60,422 nucleotides of DNA from an uncultured Clostridia bacterium (GCA_946629525.1 CAMOXU010000003.1:1-60422), one strand, 5' to 3'; shown: positions 1 through 9,200, counted from the stretch's first letter. Numbers and translations: made by a program. Notes: a model not told the origin generated them from the letters alone.

Positions 1-189
1 TGTCAGCTTACGCTGACCCGAATCCCGCGCCAATTCTCGCGAGCGAGAATTGAACTGCGACATATTGAGCATATTTCCGTGTTCTGATGAATCGTCAGGT
101 ACCCGTGTTCCGAGCGAGGCGCGGCAAGAACGCCGAGGCCATTAAGCTGGATTTCAAAAACTGTATTTTTCGGAGGAGGACGCAAAAAC
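1..189 (+). other. Upstream region with two small hairpins and a possible divergent module tail
   Basis: There is no supported gene here. Positions 2-7 and 12-17 form a 6-bp hairpin with loop TTAC. Positions 31-39 and 44-52 form a perfect 9-bp inverted repeat centred on CGAG. From about 132 the sequence CCGAGGCCATTAAG, then a T-rich stretch, then GGAGGAGGA resembles the tail of the Shine-Dalgarno/hairpin modules found before the transketolase and V-ATPase genes. A GTTC/GAAC pairing (107-110 with 128-131) would supply the hairpin. That kinship is a weak inference. Confidence 0.35.
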
Positions 190-501
190 ATGATTAAAAT
201 TTACGGAATGCCGACATGCCCATACTGCGATTATGTCCATAAGCAGGTCATAGGGCGCGAAGATGAGTTCCAGTTCATCGACATTGGCGAAAACATTAGG
301 AACATGAGCGCATTTACGAGGCTTCGTGATACGAACCCCGTCTTTGATCATTTAAAAGAGATCGGGGATGTCGGGATCCCGGCCTTTGTATTCGAGGACG
401 GAAGAGTTTCCGTTGACCCCGCAGATGCAGGACTGATCGAGTATGGTTCTGCCGCTGCCTGCTCAATTGCGGATCATAAGAGCGGAAGAAAAGGTTGTTG
501 A
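190..501 (+). CDS. Glutaredoxin-like thiol-disulfide protein
   Basis: A 103-residue cytosolic protein with the thioredoxin-fold start MIKIYGMPTCPYCDYV. The CPYC pair at about residues 10-13 is the classic dithiol glutaredoxin active site. A cis-proline-type segment (VGIPAFVFEDG) follows at about residue 59, as expected for a glutathione- or substrate-binding loop. The C-terminus is slightly longer than in small glutaredoxins and ends in a Cys. GGAGGAGGA at 172-180 gives a good ribosome binding site. Likely role: reduction of protein or low-molecular-weight disulfides. No neighbour indicates a substrate. Confidence 0.8.
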   Translation: MIKIYGMPTCPYCDYVHKQVIGREDEFQFIDIGENIRNMSAFTRLRDTNPVFDHLKEIGDVGIPAFVFEDGRVSVDPADAGLIEYGSAAACSIADHKSGRKGC

Positions 502-535
502 TAGATTAAAAGAACACAGATTACAGCCTTCGCTG

Positions 536-574
536 CCGGCAGCTGTGTCTTCCGACTGGTCGACCGGCTGCCGG
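536..574 (+). terminator. Possible terminator hairpin after the glutaredoxin-like gene
   Basis: CCGGCAGC (536-543) pairs with GCTGCCGG (567-574). No proper T-run follows, only ACAATTGTTATTTG. It may therefore be a weak terminator or only an intergenic hairpin. Confidence 0.35.
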
Positions 575-595
575 ACAATTGTTATTTGATGAATT

Positions 596-1690
596 ATGAA
601 GAAAAATGAAATTATCAGGATCTACGGAACAGAATTTAAGGAAAATACGATTAGACTGCTGAAAGAAGCGGATCTGGCTTCCCACATTCCGTCTGCAAAT
701 GCAAGGATCGGGATAAAGCCCAATCTGGTCTCGGCAAGCGAGGCCTCTTTTGGCGCGACGACCCATCCGGAGATCCTTGCCGGCATTATTGAATACCTTC
801 AGGCGGAAGGCTTCAATAATATTGCGATTGCCGAGGGATCCTGGGTGGGTGATAAGACGTCCCGGGCATTTGAAGTCTGCGGATTCTATGACCTGTCCAA
901 ACGATACGATGTTCCGCTCATTGATACCCAGAAGGATAAATGGCACAAAAAGAACTGCGGAGGGATGGAACTTGTTCTCTGCGACTGCGTGGATCAGTTC
1001 GACTTCCTGATCAATGTGCCGGTGCTCAAGGGGCACTGCCAGACGAGGATCACGTGTGCCCTTAAGAATATGAAGGGGCTTCTGCCGAATAAGGAGAAGC
1101 GTCACTTCCACTCGATGGGGCTTCATAAGCCGATCGCCCATCTGTCCCGCGGGATCAAACAGGATTTCATCGTGGTCGACCATATCTGCGGTGATCCGGA
1201 CTTTGAGGACGGTGGGAATCCGCTTGTCCGCAATTGCATTATGGTTGGCCGGGATCCTGTGCTTGTCGATACATTCGGCTGCAGCCTGATTGGGGTCGAC
1301 CCGGCGGAGGTTCCCTATATTTCCATGGCGGAAAGGCTTGGAAGCGGAAGTATGGATCTTTCCGGAGCCGTTATTCGGACCATAGGAGATGCGCGTGGGG
1401 AGGAATCTTACGAAGACCACCGTTTTGTGTCCATACGGGACGCGGTGGAGGAGGTGGAGTCCTGCAGCGCATGCTACGCATACCTGATGCCGGCACTCGA
1501 GAAGCTGGAGCAGGAGGGGCTGCTTGCGGACATTCCCGATAAGATATGCATCGGCCAGGGATGGCGGGGTAAACATGGAAAGATCGGCGTCGGCAACTGC
1601 ACGTCAGGCTTTGAGTTCTGTGTGAAGGGATGTCCTCCGACCGATAACCAGATCTATGCGGAGCTTAAGGAATATCTGCTTGCAAGATAG
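596..1690 (+). CDS. DUF362 domain-containing protein
   Basis: A 364-residue protein matching the DUF362 family by length and by its N-terminal block (IKPNLVSASEASFGATTHPE). The middle part reads NVPVLKGHCQTRITCALKNM, typical of the family. The C-terminal third is cysteine-rich (CSAC, GNC, FCVKGCPP), so a metal centre is possible. DUF362 proteins are often fused to or partnered with ferredoxin-like domains, but their reaction is not established. There is no clear Shine-Dalgarno before ATG 596. The start is chosen because the conserved block begins soon after it. Confidence 0.75.
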   Translation: MKKNEIIRIYGTEFKENTIRLLKEADLASHIPSANARIGIKPNLVSASEASFGATTHPEILAGIIEYLQAEGFNNIAIAEGSWVGDKTSRAFEVCGFYDLSKRYDVPLIDTQKDKWHKKNCGGMELVLCDCVDQFDFLINVPVLKGHCQTRITCALKNMKGLLPNKEKRHFHSMGLHKPIAHLSRGIKQDFIVVDHICGDPDFEDGGNPLVRNCIMVGRDPVLVDTFGCSLIGVDPAEVPYISMAERLGSGSMDLSGAVIRTIGDARGEESYEDHRFVSIRDAVEEVESCSACYAYLMPALEKLEQEGLLADIPDKICIGQGWRGKHGKIGVGNCTSGFEFCVKGCPPTDNQIYAELKEYLLAR

Positions 1691-1710
1691 TCATTCGAGG
1701 CCATTCAGTC
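1673..1710 (+). repeat. Short hairpin with the conserved module tail, overlapping the DUF362 stop
   Basis: TATCTGC (1673-1679) pairs with GCAAGATA (1682-1689) with one bulged A. It is followed by ATAGTCATTCGAGGCCATT, the same tail seen after the hairpins upstream of the transketolase pair (about 7235) and within the V-ATPase operon. The hairpin overlaps the last codons of the DUF362 gene. No Shine-Dalgarno copy is present, so this is a reduced or degenerate member. Confidence 0.5.
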
Positions 1711-1735
1711 ACATATAAAGACGATAGAGGCTCTT

Positions 1736-1803
1736 GCGAAACTCTGTACATCATGGAAATTGTTTGAATTACTCATACAATTCCATTACGCACAGAGTTT
1801 CGC
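1736..1803. repeat. Nested inverted repeat (GCGAAAC family)
   Basis: The outer arms GCGAAACTCTGT (1736-1747) and ACAGAGTTTCGC (1792-1803) pair perfectly over 12 bp. The inner arms ATGGAAATTGT (1753-1763) and ACAATTCCAT (1777-1786) pair with one bulge. The layout resembles the elements at 19976-20034 and 54190-54254. Confidence 0.65.
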
Positions 1804-1836
1804 AGGAGCTTATGTAAAAATGTGTTTTGAGAGGGG

Positions 1837-2802
1837 GTGCGAGATCCCGTGCATGAACTTGAAATCATCCGCTACCCGCAGACAGACGGCCTGTGCATGT
1901 TCTTCGACACGATCGACTACCGCACAGCCCACTTTCACCCGGAGTGGGAGCTCCTCCTTGTCCTGGAAAATTCGGTCCTTGTCTATACGGCAGGCACGGA
2001 AGTGACGCTCTCACCCGGAGAAATGATGCTGTTCAATCCGTGGCAGGCCCACGAATTTCACCGGGGGGAAGGGTCGTGCACTGCGCTATTTCTGCAGTTC
2101 TCGAAGGATCTCTTCTCTATGGCTTTTCCGAAAATAGAGCACCTGATCATGGAGGACAGCCGGCTGACTGCCTGGCTCGACCGGCAGGAGCAGGAGGATA
2201 TCATCGGATCATTATTCCATATGATGGCTGTCTATCTGAAGGAAGAGGACGGATACGAACTGGAGTGTATCTCAGGCTCTGCGGAGCTGATCAGGAAGAT
2301 CTATCTGTCCGTTCCCCATCACGTCCAGACAGACAAGGAACTCATGCAGAACAAAAAGCGGACCCAGCGTCTGTCCCGTTTTCTCAAATTTGTGGATGAG
2401 AACTATATGTTCAAGATAAAGCTGGCGGATTTTGCCAGGCAGGAAGAGATGTCTCTCGCGTATATGTCCGTCTTTGTGCGGAAAGAGATCGGACAGACCT
2501 TTCAGGAGTATGTGAACAGCGTGCGCTTTAACGCCGCCTGCAAAATGATGGCAGCCGGAGAGACCTCCATGCAGACGATCTGTCTTGAATCCGGATTTTC
2601 GGATTACAGATATTTTTCCAATGAGTTCAGGAAGAGAAAAGGTGTGACGCCGGAACAGTACAGCAGGAACCCCGATCCTTCCCCGGATGCACAGAAGACG
2701 CATCAGAGTCTGCATTCGCTGGAGCGCTTTTATTCGAGAGCCAGGAGTGAGGAGCTTCTCAAAGAGTATCGTGAGAAAATGCGGCCGGACAGGGCAATCT
2801 GA
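1837..2802 (+). CDS. AraC family transcriptional regulator
   Basis: A 321-residue protein. The N-terminal half resembles a cupin-type ligand-binding domain (HPEWELLLVLENSVLVYTAG, then LSPGEMMLFNPWQAHEF). The C-terminal half has the paired helix-turn-helix of AraC/XylS proteins (IKLADFARQEEMSLAYMSVF, then METICLESGF-type helix and FRKRKGVTPEQYS). It lies just upstream of the arabinose block and is the natural candidate for its sugar-responsive regulator, though this is inference from position. The start is uncertain: GTG 1837 overlaps the GAGAGGGGG ribosome binding site, and GTG 1849 is better spaced (11 nt) and gives a 317-residue product. Confidence 0.88.
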   Translation: MRDPVHELEIIRYPQTDGLCMFFDTIDYRTAHFHPEWELLLVLENSVLVYTAGTEVTLSPGEMMLFNPWQAHEFHRGEGSCTALFLQFSKDLFSMAFPKIEHLIMEDSRLTAWLDRQEQEDIIGSLFHMMAVYLKEEDGYELECISGSAELIRKIYLSVPHHVQTDKELMQNKKRTQRLSRFLKFVDENYMFKIKLADFARQEEMSLAYMSVFVRKEIGQTFQEYVNSVRFNAACKMMAAGETSMQTICLESGFSDYRYFSNEFRKRKGVTPEQYSRNPDPSPDAQKTHQSLHSLERFYSRARSEELLKEYREKMRPDRAI

Positions 2803-2895
2803 TTCCGGAGAGCCGCAGTGGAAAGGACTTCGCCATTGAAATCCTGAAAAGGGGAACGCAATTTATAACATCTAAAAATAGTCTAATTTGAAAAG

Positions 2896-2930
2896 AAAAA
2901 CAGTCAAGGTAAAAGATGACTGTTTTTTTT
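2896..2930 (+). terminator. Rho-independent terminator after the AraC-type regulator
   Basis: AAAAACAGTCA (2896-2906) pairs with TGACTGTTTTT (2917-2927), followed by more Ts. It separates the regulator from the arabinose genes. Between 2931 and 3118 I see only a small inverted repeat (TCTCG at 3002 with CGAGA at 3019) and no confident promoter. Confidence 0.88.
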
Positions 2931-3118
2931 ATTATTAGTTATAGAAAAGATGGTCCTGCTGAAGAGCAAAGCGGACACCCGCAATCCGCGTGGCTGTTTC
3001 CTCTCGAGGCTTCGCTCACGAGAACCGGCGCGGCTCTTAAGGACGGACAGGATCGAATCAGACAGCGTTTCGAAATCACGTGAAGAAAGAGAAGATAAGA
3101 AGGGAGAATGAAACAATT

Positions 3119-4615
3119 ATGAAGAATTATGAATTCTGGTTTTGCACAGGCTCACAGGATCTGTACGGAGATGAGTGCCTCGCGCATGTCGCTGCACATT
3201 CCAAAGAAATCGTGGAGAAACTGAATGAAAGCGGAAAGCTCCCGTTCACACTCGTATGGAAGCCGACTCTGATCACGAATGAGCTCATCAGGAAGACATT
3301 TAACGAGGCGAACAATGACGAGAACTGTGCAGGTGTCATCACCTGGATGCATACATTTTCACCGGCCAAGAGCTGGATCCTCGGGCTTCAGGAGTATCGC
3401 AAGCCGCTGTGCCATTTCCATACACAGTACAATGAGGAAATCCCGTATGAGACGATCAACATGGATTTCATGAATGAGAACCAGACAGCGCACGGCGGAA
3501 GAGAGTACGGACACATCGTCACCAGAATGGGAATCGAGAGAAAGGTCATCGCCGGTTACTGGAAAGACGAGGCAGTGGTGGAGAAGCTTGCTTCCTGGAT
3601 GTACATGGCAGTCGGTGTGATCGAGAGCTCGCACGTGAGGGTCGCAAGGTTCGCGGATAACATGAGAAATGTTGCCGTTACCGAAGGTGACAAGGTCGAA
3701 GCACAGATCAAATTCGGATGGGAGATCGACGCATGGCCGGTCAACGTTCTCGTCGACTATGTAAATTCTATCACCGAGGCCGAGACGGATGCCCTGACAG
3801 AGGAGTATTACCGCACATATAAGATCATCGAGGAAGGCAGAGATCCGGAAGAATTCAAACAGCATGTCAAGGTGCAGGCGCAGATCGAGCTTGGCATCGA
3901 GAAATTCTGCAAGGAGAAGAATTATCAGGCAGTGGTGACCCACTTCGGCGATCTCGGCGGACTGAAGCAGCTCCCGGGCCTTGCGATCCAGCGCCTGATG
4001 GAAAAAGGCTACGGATTCGGCGCGGAAGGCGACTGGAAGACGGCGGCTCTTGTCAGAGTCATGAAGCTCATGACAGAGGGAAAAAAGGACGCGAAGGGAA
4101 CGACATTCTTTGAAGATTATACATACAACTTTGTGAAGGGAAAGGAAGGCATCCTGCAGGCGCACATGCTGGAGGTCTGCCCGAGCATCGCGGACGGTGA
4201 GATCGCCATCAGAGAGAAGCCGCTCTCCATGGGAGACCGGGAGGATCCGGCGAGACTCGTATTTACCGCAAAAGAAGGGCACGGAATTGCCTGCTCGCTC
4301 GTAGATCTCGGAGACCGTTTCCGTCTGATCATCAATGAAGTGAACGTAAAGCACACGGAGAAGGAAATGCCGGAGCTCCCGGTCGCAACCGCTTTCTGGA
4401 CACCGGAGCCGGATCTGGCTACGGGAGCAGAGGCATGGATCTATGCGGGCGGTGCGCATCACACGGCGTTCAGCTACGATATCACGGCGGAAGAGATGTG
4501 CGACTGGGCGGCCAACATGGGCATCGAGGCGGTCGTGATCAATAAGGATACGGATATCCGCACGCTTCGCAACGAGATGAAGTGGAACGAGATGTACTAT
4601 AGATTCTGCAGATAA
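3119..4615 (+). CDS. araA: L-arabinose isomerase
   Basis: Interconverts L-arabinose and L-ribulose in the cytosol with a divalent metal. The protein is 498 residues, the usual AraA length. It opens with FWFCTGSQDLYG, and the active-site region FGAEGDWKTAALVRVMK carries the conserved metal-binding Glu. The later YAGGAHHTAFS has the paired His. ATG 3119 is chosen because AGGGAG lies 12 nt upstream and the family N-terminus begins there; an upstream in-frame GTG at 3080 would overlap that ribosome binding site. It is followed by a sugar kinase and araD in the same direction, so the three probably form one operon. A 37-nt hairpin lies in the gap to the kinase. Confidence 0.96.
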   Translation: MKNYEFWFCTGSQDLYGDECLAHVAAHSKEIVEKLNESGKLPFTLVWKPTLITNELIRKTFNEANNDENCAGVITWMHTFSPAKSWILGLQEYRKPLCHFHTQYNEEIPYETINMDFMNENQTAHGGREYGHIVTRMGIERKVIAGYWKDEAVVEKLASWMYMAVGVIESSHVRVARFADNMRNVAVTEGDKVEAQIKFGWEIDAWPVNVLVDYVNSITEAETDALTEEYYRTYKIIEEGRDPEEFKQHVKVQAQIELGIEKFCKEKNYQAVVTHFGDLGGLKQLPGLAIQRLMEKGYGFGAEGDWKTAALVRVMKLMTEGKKDAKGTTFFEDYTYNFVKGKEGILQAHMLEVCPSIADGEIAIREKPLSMGDREDPARLVFTAKEGHGIACSLVDLGDRFRLIINEVNVKHTEKEMPELPVATAFWTPEPDLATGAEAWIYAGGAHHTAFSYDITAEEMCDWAANMGIEAVVINKDTDIRTLRNEMKWNEMYYRFCR

Positions 4616-4622
4616 AAAGATC

Positions 4623-4659
4623 CCGCGGAAAAGAATTTTTAGGAATCCTTTTCCCGCGG
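4623..4659 (+). other. Intergenic hairpin between araA and the sugar kinase
   Basis: CCGCGGAAAAG (4623-4633) pairs with CTTTTCCCGCGG (4648-4659) with one bulged C. There is no T-run downstream. A processing or stability structure within the operon is more likely than a terminator. Confidence 0.5.
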
Positions 4660-4713
4660 AGAGATCATAAGCCTCATGAAAGCAGGATGACATGAGTTTG
4701 GAAGGAGATTTGC

Positions 4714-6300
4714 ATGAGTACGATATTGGATATTAAAGAAGGAAGAACATCTCTCGGAATCGAACTCGGCTCCACCCGCGTGAAGGCAGTCCTGATCGGG
4801 AGCGACCATACACCGATCGCATCCGGCGACTGCGTGTGGGAGAACAGAAATGTTGACGGCTGGTGGACCTATACGATGGAAGACGTCTGGAGCAGTATTC
4901 AGAAGGCCTATGCCGCCATGGCAGGGGATGTCAGCTCCAGATATGGTCTGAAGCTCGAATCCGTCGGATCGATCGGCATCTCGGGAATGATGCACGGCTA
5001 CATTCCGTTCAATAAGGACGGTGGGCAGATCTGCATTTTCCGGACATGGAGGAACACGAGGACAGAGGAGGCTTCGAAGCTTCTCACGGACATGCTGCAG
5101 TTCAATATCCCGCAGCGCTGGTCCGCTTCCCACCTCACCCAGGCGATCCTGTCCGGGGAGGAGCATGTGAAGGATATCGCATTTCTCACCACGCTCGCAG
5201 GGTACGTCCACTGGAGACTGACCGGCGAGAAGGCGATCGGTATCGGCGAGGCGTCCGGCATGTTCCCGGTCTCTGACGGGACATACGATAAGGACATGAC
5301 GAAGATCTACGATGCATGGCTTTCGGAGCAGGGAATGCCGTATACGCTTGAGGAAATCTTCCCGCCTGTGAAAATGGCCGGAGAAGCGGACGGAAAGCTC
5401 ACAGAGAGCGGCGCTGCACTTCTCGATCCGACCGGCATGCTGAAGGCAGGAATTCCCTTCTGCCCGCCGGAGGGCGATGCGGGGACCGGTATGGCTGCCA
5501 CGAACAGCGTGAAGGCGAGGACGGGAAATATCTCTGCCGGAACTTCCATTTTCTCGATGATCGTTCTCGAGAAAGCGCTCGCCAACGTTTATCCGGAAGT
5601 GGATATGGTCACGACTCCGGACGGAAAGCCGGTCGCGATGATCCACTGCAATACATGCAGCTCCGATATCGACTCTTGGGTGAATCTGTTCAGCGATCTT
5701 CTCGATACAGCGGGCGCGCACCGGGAGAAAGGGGAGCTCTACCCCATGCTCTACAATGCAGCGCTCGCGGCAGATCCGGCGTGTGACGGGCTCATGGCAT
5801 TCAACTGCTATGCCGGCGAACCTGTCATTGGGACGGATGCGGGCGTTCCGATCTTCCTGCGGAGGCCGGACGTGAAGGTGACTCTCGCTTCCTTCATGCG
5901 CACGCATCTCTACAGCGCAATCGCGACTCTCTGCGCGGGCAATGACCTTCTGTTCCGCAACGAGCATGTCGAGATCGACCGGATGTACGGACACGGCGGG
6001 TATTTCAAGACGAAGGGCGTCGGACAGAAATTCATGGCGGATGCTCTCAATGTGCCGGTAACTGTGATGGAGACAGCCGGTGAAGGCGGTCCGTGGGGAA
6101 TGGCTCTTCTCGCAGCATATATGCGTGAGAAGGTCGAAGGCGAGACGCTGAGCGACTGGCTCGAAGAGAAAGTATTCCGGTCTGCCAAGGCGGAGACGAT
6201 GGAGCCGGATGCAGCTGGTCACGAAGGGTTCGAACAATACAAGAAACAGTACTTAAAGTGCGTTGAGGCGGAGAAGACGGCTGCCTGGGCGATGCTGTAA
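4714..6300 (+). CDS. FGGY-family carbohydrate kinase, probable ribulokinase
   Basis: A 528-residue ATP-dependent sugar kinase. It shows the FGGY/actin-fold phosphate-1 loop (LGIELGSTRVKAVLI, residues 14-28), a conserved GISGMMHGY, and a C-terminal nucleotide-binding motif (GEGGPWGMALLAAY). Such kinases act on xylulose, ribulose or related sugars, and sequence alone does not fix the substrate. Its place between araA and araD argues for phosphorylation of L-ribulose at C5. It is not a classical long AraB by eye and may be labelled a xylulokinase in similar genomes. GGAAGGAGA lies upstream of ATG 4714. Confidence 0.85.
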   Translation: MSTILDIKEGRTSLGIELGSTRVKAVLIGSDHTPIASGDCVWENRNVDGWWTYTMEDVWSSIQKAYAAMAGDVSSRYGLKLESVGSIGISGMMHGYIPFNKDGGQICIFRTWRNTRTEEASKLLTDMLQFNIPQRWSASHLTQAILSGEEHVKDIAFLTTLAGYVHWRLTGEKAIGIGEASGMFPVSDGTYDKDMTKIYDAWLSEQGMPYTLEEIFPPVKMAGEADGKLTESGAALLDPTGMLKAGIPFCPPEGDAGTGMAATNSVKARTGNISAGTSIFSMIVLEKALANVYPEVDMVTTPDGKPVAMIHCNTCSSDIDSWVNLFSDLLDTAGAHREKGELYPMLYNAALAADPACDGLMAFNCYAGEPVIGTDAGVPIFLRRPDVKVTLASFMRTHLYSAIATLCAGNDLLFRNEHVEIDRMYGHGGYFKTKGVGQKFMADALNVPVTVMETAGEGGPWGMALLAAYMREKVEGETLSDWLEEKVFRSAKAETMEPDAAGHEGFEQYKKQYLKCVEAEKTAAWAML

Positions 6301-6424
6301 TAATAGAAAATGGTCATGTCTTTTTCTACAGAACGACAGCAGGCATTGCCGGGGAGCATGACCAGAATACTCAGTTCCGCATTGCTCCATCGGAGCAGTG
6401 CTGTGCAAGCTAAAGGAGATTACC

Positions 6425-7120
6425 ATGCTTGAAGAAATGAAAAAAAGAGTCTGCGAGGCCAATCTGGACCTCGTCGCGAAGGGTGTCGTCATCTACACCT
6501 GGGGAAATGTCTCTGAGATCGACAGAGAGACGGGATACGTCGTCATCAAGCCGAGCGGCGTGGACTACGACGGAATGAAGCCGGAAGACATGGTCGTTGT
6601 GGATCTCATGACGGGAGAGGTCGTCGAAGGGAACTACAAGCCGTCCTCCGATACGCCGACGCATCTTGAACTGTATCGCCGGTTCCCCTCGATCGGCGGC
6701 ATCACCCACACGCACAGCGCCCATGCGGTCGCTTATGCGCAGGCCGGAATGGCGATTCCGGCGCTGGGAACGACCCATGCGGATTATTTCTATGGAGATA
6801 TTCCCTGCACGAGAGAGCTGACCCGTGAGGAAGTCGAGACGGATTATGAGCTGAATACCGGCAAAGTGATTGCAGAGACAATCGAGAATGGGGGCTATGA
6901 ACCGCTCGATATTCCGGGGATCGTCGTCAAGAATCACGGCCCGTTCACCTGGGGGAAAGACGCGAAGCAGTCGGTATACAATGCGGTCGTGATGGAGAAG
7001 GTCGCGGAGATGGATATTCTGACCTGGAGCCTGAACCCGAATGCAGAGATGAATCAGTATATCCTCGACAAGCATTATAAGAGGAAGCACGGACCGAACG
7101 CATACTACGGCCAGAAATAA
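6425..7120 (+). CDS. araD: L-ribulose-5-phosphate 4-epimerase
   Basis: A 231-residue class II aldolase-type epimerase that converts L-ribulose 5-phosphate to D-xylulose 5-phosphate. Visible motifs are [11 protein letters not shown], the zinc ligands in [13 protein letters not shown], and [11 protein letters not shown], which holds the third histidine. Length matches the family. ATG 6425 follows AAAGGAGA at 6412-6419. The preceding 124-nt gap holds another pairing (GGTCATG near 6312 with CATGACC near 6357). It completes the arabinose route, and the downstream transketolase genes use its product. Confidence 0.96.
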   Translation: MLEEMKKRVCEANLDLVAKGVVIYTWGNVSEIDRETGYVVIKPSGVDYDGMKPEDMVVVDLMTGEVVEGNYKPSSDTPTHLELYRRFPSIGGITHTHSAHAVAYAQAGMAIPALGTTHADYFYGDIPCTRELTREEVETDYELNTGKVIAETIENGGYEPLDIPGIVVKNHGPFTWGKDAKQSVYNAVVMEKVAEMDILTWSLNPNAEMNQYILDKHYKRKHGPNAYYGQK

Positions 7121-7182
7121 AGTGCCATGCGTGCCTTTGTTCCTGTACAGCTGTAAACATAGTTACCTGATGACCTTATTTT

Positions 7183-7286
7183 AGAGGAGACCTATTTTGC
7201 CCGCAAATGCCTTAATGCACACGTGGCTGCTAAACAGTCATCCGAGGCCATTATGTCAGATTGGATAACTCATTTTTAGAGGAGAC
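7183..7286 (+). repeat. Shine-Dalgarno/hairpin module before the transketolase genes
   Basis: AGAGGAGAC at 7183 recurs at 7278, where it is the actual ribosome binding site of the transketolase N-terminal gene (period 95 nt). Between them lie CTATTTTGC, an imperfect hairpin ending in GCTAAACAG, and the tail CAGTCATCCGAGGCCATT. The same order occurs before atpA (44398-44594) and atpD (47752-48050). Hairpin pairing is weaker here than in those copies. Confidence 0.75.
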
Positions 7287-7291
7287 AGATT

Positions 7292-8134
7292 ATGCATCAC
7301 GAATTACAGATTGCCGCAACCAAGGCAAGAATTCTGATTTTGGAAGGCGTACACGCCGCAAAAGCCGGACATCCGGGCGGATCCCTGTCCTGCGTGGATG
7401 CGCTGACGACGTTATATTTTCATGAGATGAAGGTGTATCCGCTGAATCCGGACTATCCGGACAGGGACCGCTTCGTCCTGAGCAAGGGGCACTGCGCACC
7501 TGCTCTCTACGCGGTATTGGCACTCAAGGGATTTTTCCCGAAGGAAGACATCAAGCTTCTTCGAAGCATTAAAGGCCATGTATCGGGACATCCGGATATG
7601 GTCCATATCAAGGGAGTCGATATGTCGACAGGCTCTCTGGGCCAGGGGATCAGCACGGCAGTCGGAATGGCACTTGCTGCAAGGCAGCTGAAGAAAGATT
7701 ACCGCACATATACGATCCTCGGAGACGGGGAGATGGATGAAGGACAGGTCTGGGAAGCGATCATGGCGGCAGCCAAGTGGAAGCTTGACAATCTCTGCGC
7801 GATGGTGGACGTGAACGGCCTGCAGATCGACGGAAGTACCGATGACGTCATGCCGACGCATCCGCTTGATAAGAAATTCGAGGCTTTCAACTGGCATGTC
7901 ATCACGATCGACGGAAATGATTATGATGAAATCGTGGCAGCGCTCGAGGAGGCGAGAAATACGAAGGGCAAACCGACGGTGATTTTACTGAAGACCCAGA
8001 AGGGACGCGGCGTCAGCTTCATGGAGAAGGCAGCGGAATGGCACGGCAAGGCGCCTAATGATAAGCAGTATGAACTGGCAATCGCAGAGCTGAAGGCCCA
8101 TCTGGCCGGATTGGAGGCAGTATATGGCGGGTGA
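7292..8134 (+). CDS. Transketolase, N-terminal (thiamine diphosphate-binding) subunit
   Basis: A 280-residue half-enzyme with the transketolase pyrophosphate-binding domain. It begins GHPGGSLSCVDALTTLYF and has the diphosphate/metal motif GDGEMDEGQVWEAIMAA followed by VDVNGLQIDG (about residues 148-180). The C-terminal subunit is the next gene, which overlaps its end by 11 nt. The two are probably translationally coupled and assemble into one enzyme. Together they link xylulose 5-phosphate from arabinose to glycolysis. The binding site at 7278 is the last repeat unit of the module upstream. Confidence 0.95.
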   Translation: MHHELQIAATKARILILEGVHAAKAGHPGGSLSCVDALTTLYFHEMKVYPLNPDYPDRDRFVLSKGHCAPALYAVLALKGFFPKEDIKLLRSIKGHVSGHPDMVHIKGVDMSTGSLGQGISTAVGMALAARQLKKDYRTYTILGDGEMDEGQVWEAIMAAAKWKLDNLCAMVDVNGLQIDGSTDDVMPTHPLDKKFEAFNWHVITIDGNDYDEIVAALEEARNTKGKPTVILLKTQKGRGVSFMEKAAEWHGKAPNDKQYELAIAELKAHLAGLEAVYGG

Positions 8135-9077
8135 GAAGATCGCAACAAGAGTCGCATACGGACAGGAGCTGCTTGAGGTGGCGGAGCAGTATCCGAATAT
8201 GGTCGTTCTGGACGCGGACCTTTCCAGCGCGACGATGACAAGCGCCTTTGCAAAAAAGTATCCGGACAGATTTTATGACTGCGGAATCGCGGAGCAGAAT
8301 ATGACCTGTATCGCAGCGGGCATGTCCACCTGCGGGCTGATCCCGCTGACCAACAGCTTTGCGATGTTCGCGGCAGGCAGAGCATTCGAGCAGGTGAGGA
8401 ACAGTATCGCCTATCCGCATCTGAATGTGAAGGTCGTCGGATCGCACGGCGGTCTTAGTGTCGGCGAAGATGGCGCAACACATCAGTGCAACGAGGATAT
8501 CGCACTCATGCGCTCCCTGCCGGGCATGACGGTCGTTGTTCCCTGTGACGGGTATGAGATGAGACAGGCACTCCGCGCAATTCTTGCTTACGAGGGTCCG
8601 GTCTATCTGAGAATGTGCCGCCTGGCAACGGAAGTCGTTACCGATCAGATCGAAGGATATCACTTTGAGCTCGGAAAGGGCGTAACGCTCCGGGACGGGG
8701 ATGATCTCAGTATAGTAGCCTCCGGTATCACGGTTCCCATGGCCCTCAAGGCAGCGGAGATTCTGGAAGAGGAAGGTGTTTTCGCCCGCGTGATCGACAT
8801 CCACACGATAAAGCCGCTCGATGAGGAGCTGATCCTTCAGGCGGCCAAGGAGACCGGTGCGATCGTGACCGTGGAGGAAGCGAGCGTGATCGGAGGCCTC
8901 GGCGGTGCCGTATCAGAGCTGCTCGGCAGCAGATATCCGGTTCCGGTGCTGCGTCACGGCGTCAACGATGAGTTCGGAAGATCCGGTAAGGCCAATGAGG
9001 TCCTTGAGTACTACGGCATTTCTCCCGAGAAGATCGCGGAGACGACAAGACGTGCCTTCGAGATGAAGATGGCCTGA
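8124..9077 (+). CDS. Transketolase, C-terminal subunit
   Basis: A 317-residue partner of the preceding gene, carrying the transketolase pyrimidine-binding domain and the C-terminal domain. The key motif DCGIAEQNMTCIAAGMS (about residues 50-66) contains the catalytic Glu that activates thiamine diphosphate. A C-terminal block (IDIHTIKPLDEELI) is typical. ATG 8124 lies within the upstream gene, whose stop is at 8132-8134. A strong terminator follows at 9148. Confidence 0.95.
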   Translation: MAGEKIATRVAYGQELLEVAEQYPNMVVLDADLSSATMTSAFAKKYPDRFYDCGIAEQNMTCIAAGMSTCGLIPLTNSFAMFAAGRAFEQVRNSIAYPHLNVKVVGSHGGLSVGEDGATHQCNEDIALMRSLPGMTVVVPCDGYEMRQALRAILAYEGPVYLRMCRLATEVVTDQIEGYHFELGKGVTLRDGDDLSIVASGITVPMALKAAEILEEEGVFARVIDIHTIKPLDEELILQAAKETGAIVTVEEASVIGGLGGAVSELLGSRYPVPVLRHGVNDEFGRSGKANEVLEYYGISPEKIAETTRRAFEMKMA

Positions 9078-9147
9078 TCGTATCCGGGATTTGCAGGCCG
9101 GGCAAGGCGGTCGCTTGCAGACATCTTATACGTAAATGATTTCTAAG

Positions 9148-9177
9148 GAGAGGACAGTGAAGGCTGTCCTCTCTTTT
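9148..9177 (+). terminator. Rho-independent terminator of the transketolase operon
   Basis: GAGAGGACAG (9148-9157) pairs perfectly with CTGTCCTCTC (9164-9173), followed by TTTT. It falls before the proposed promoter of the next gene and rules out a longer N-terminus for that gene. Confidence 0.92.
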
Positions 9178-9200
9178 GGATGGGATACGAACTTTAGCGG

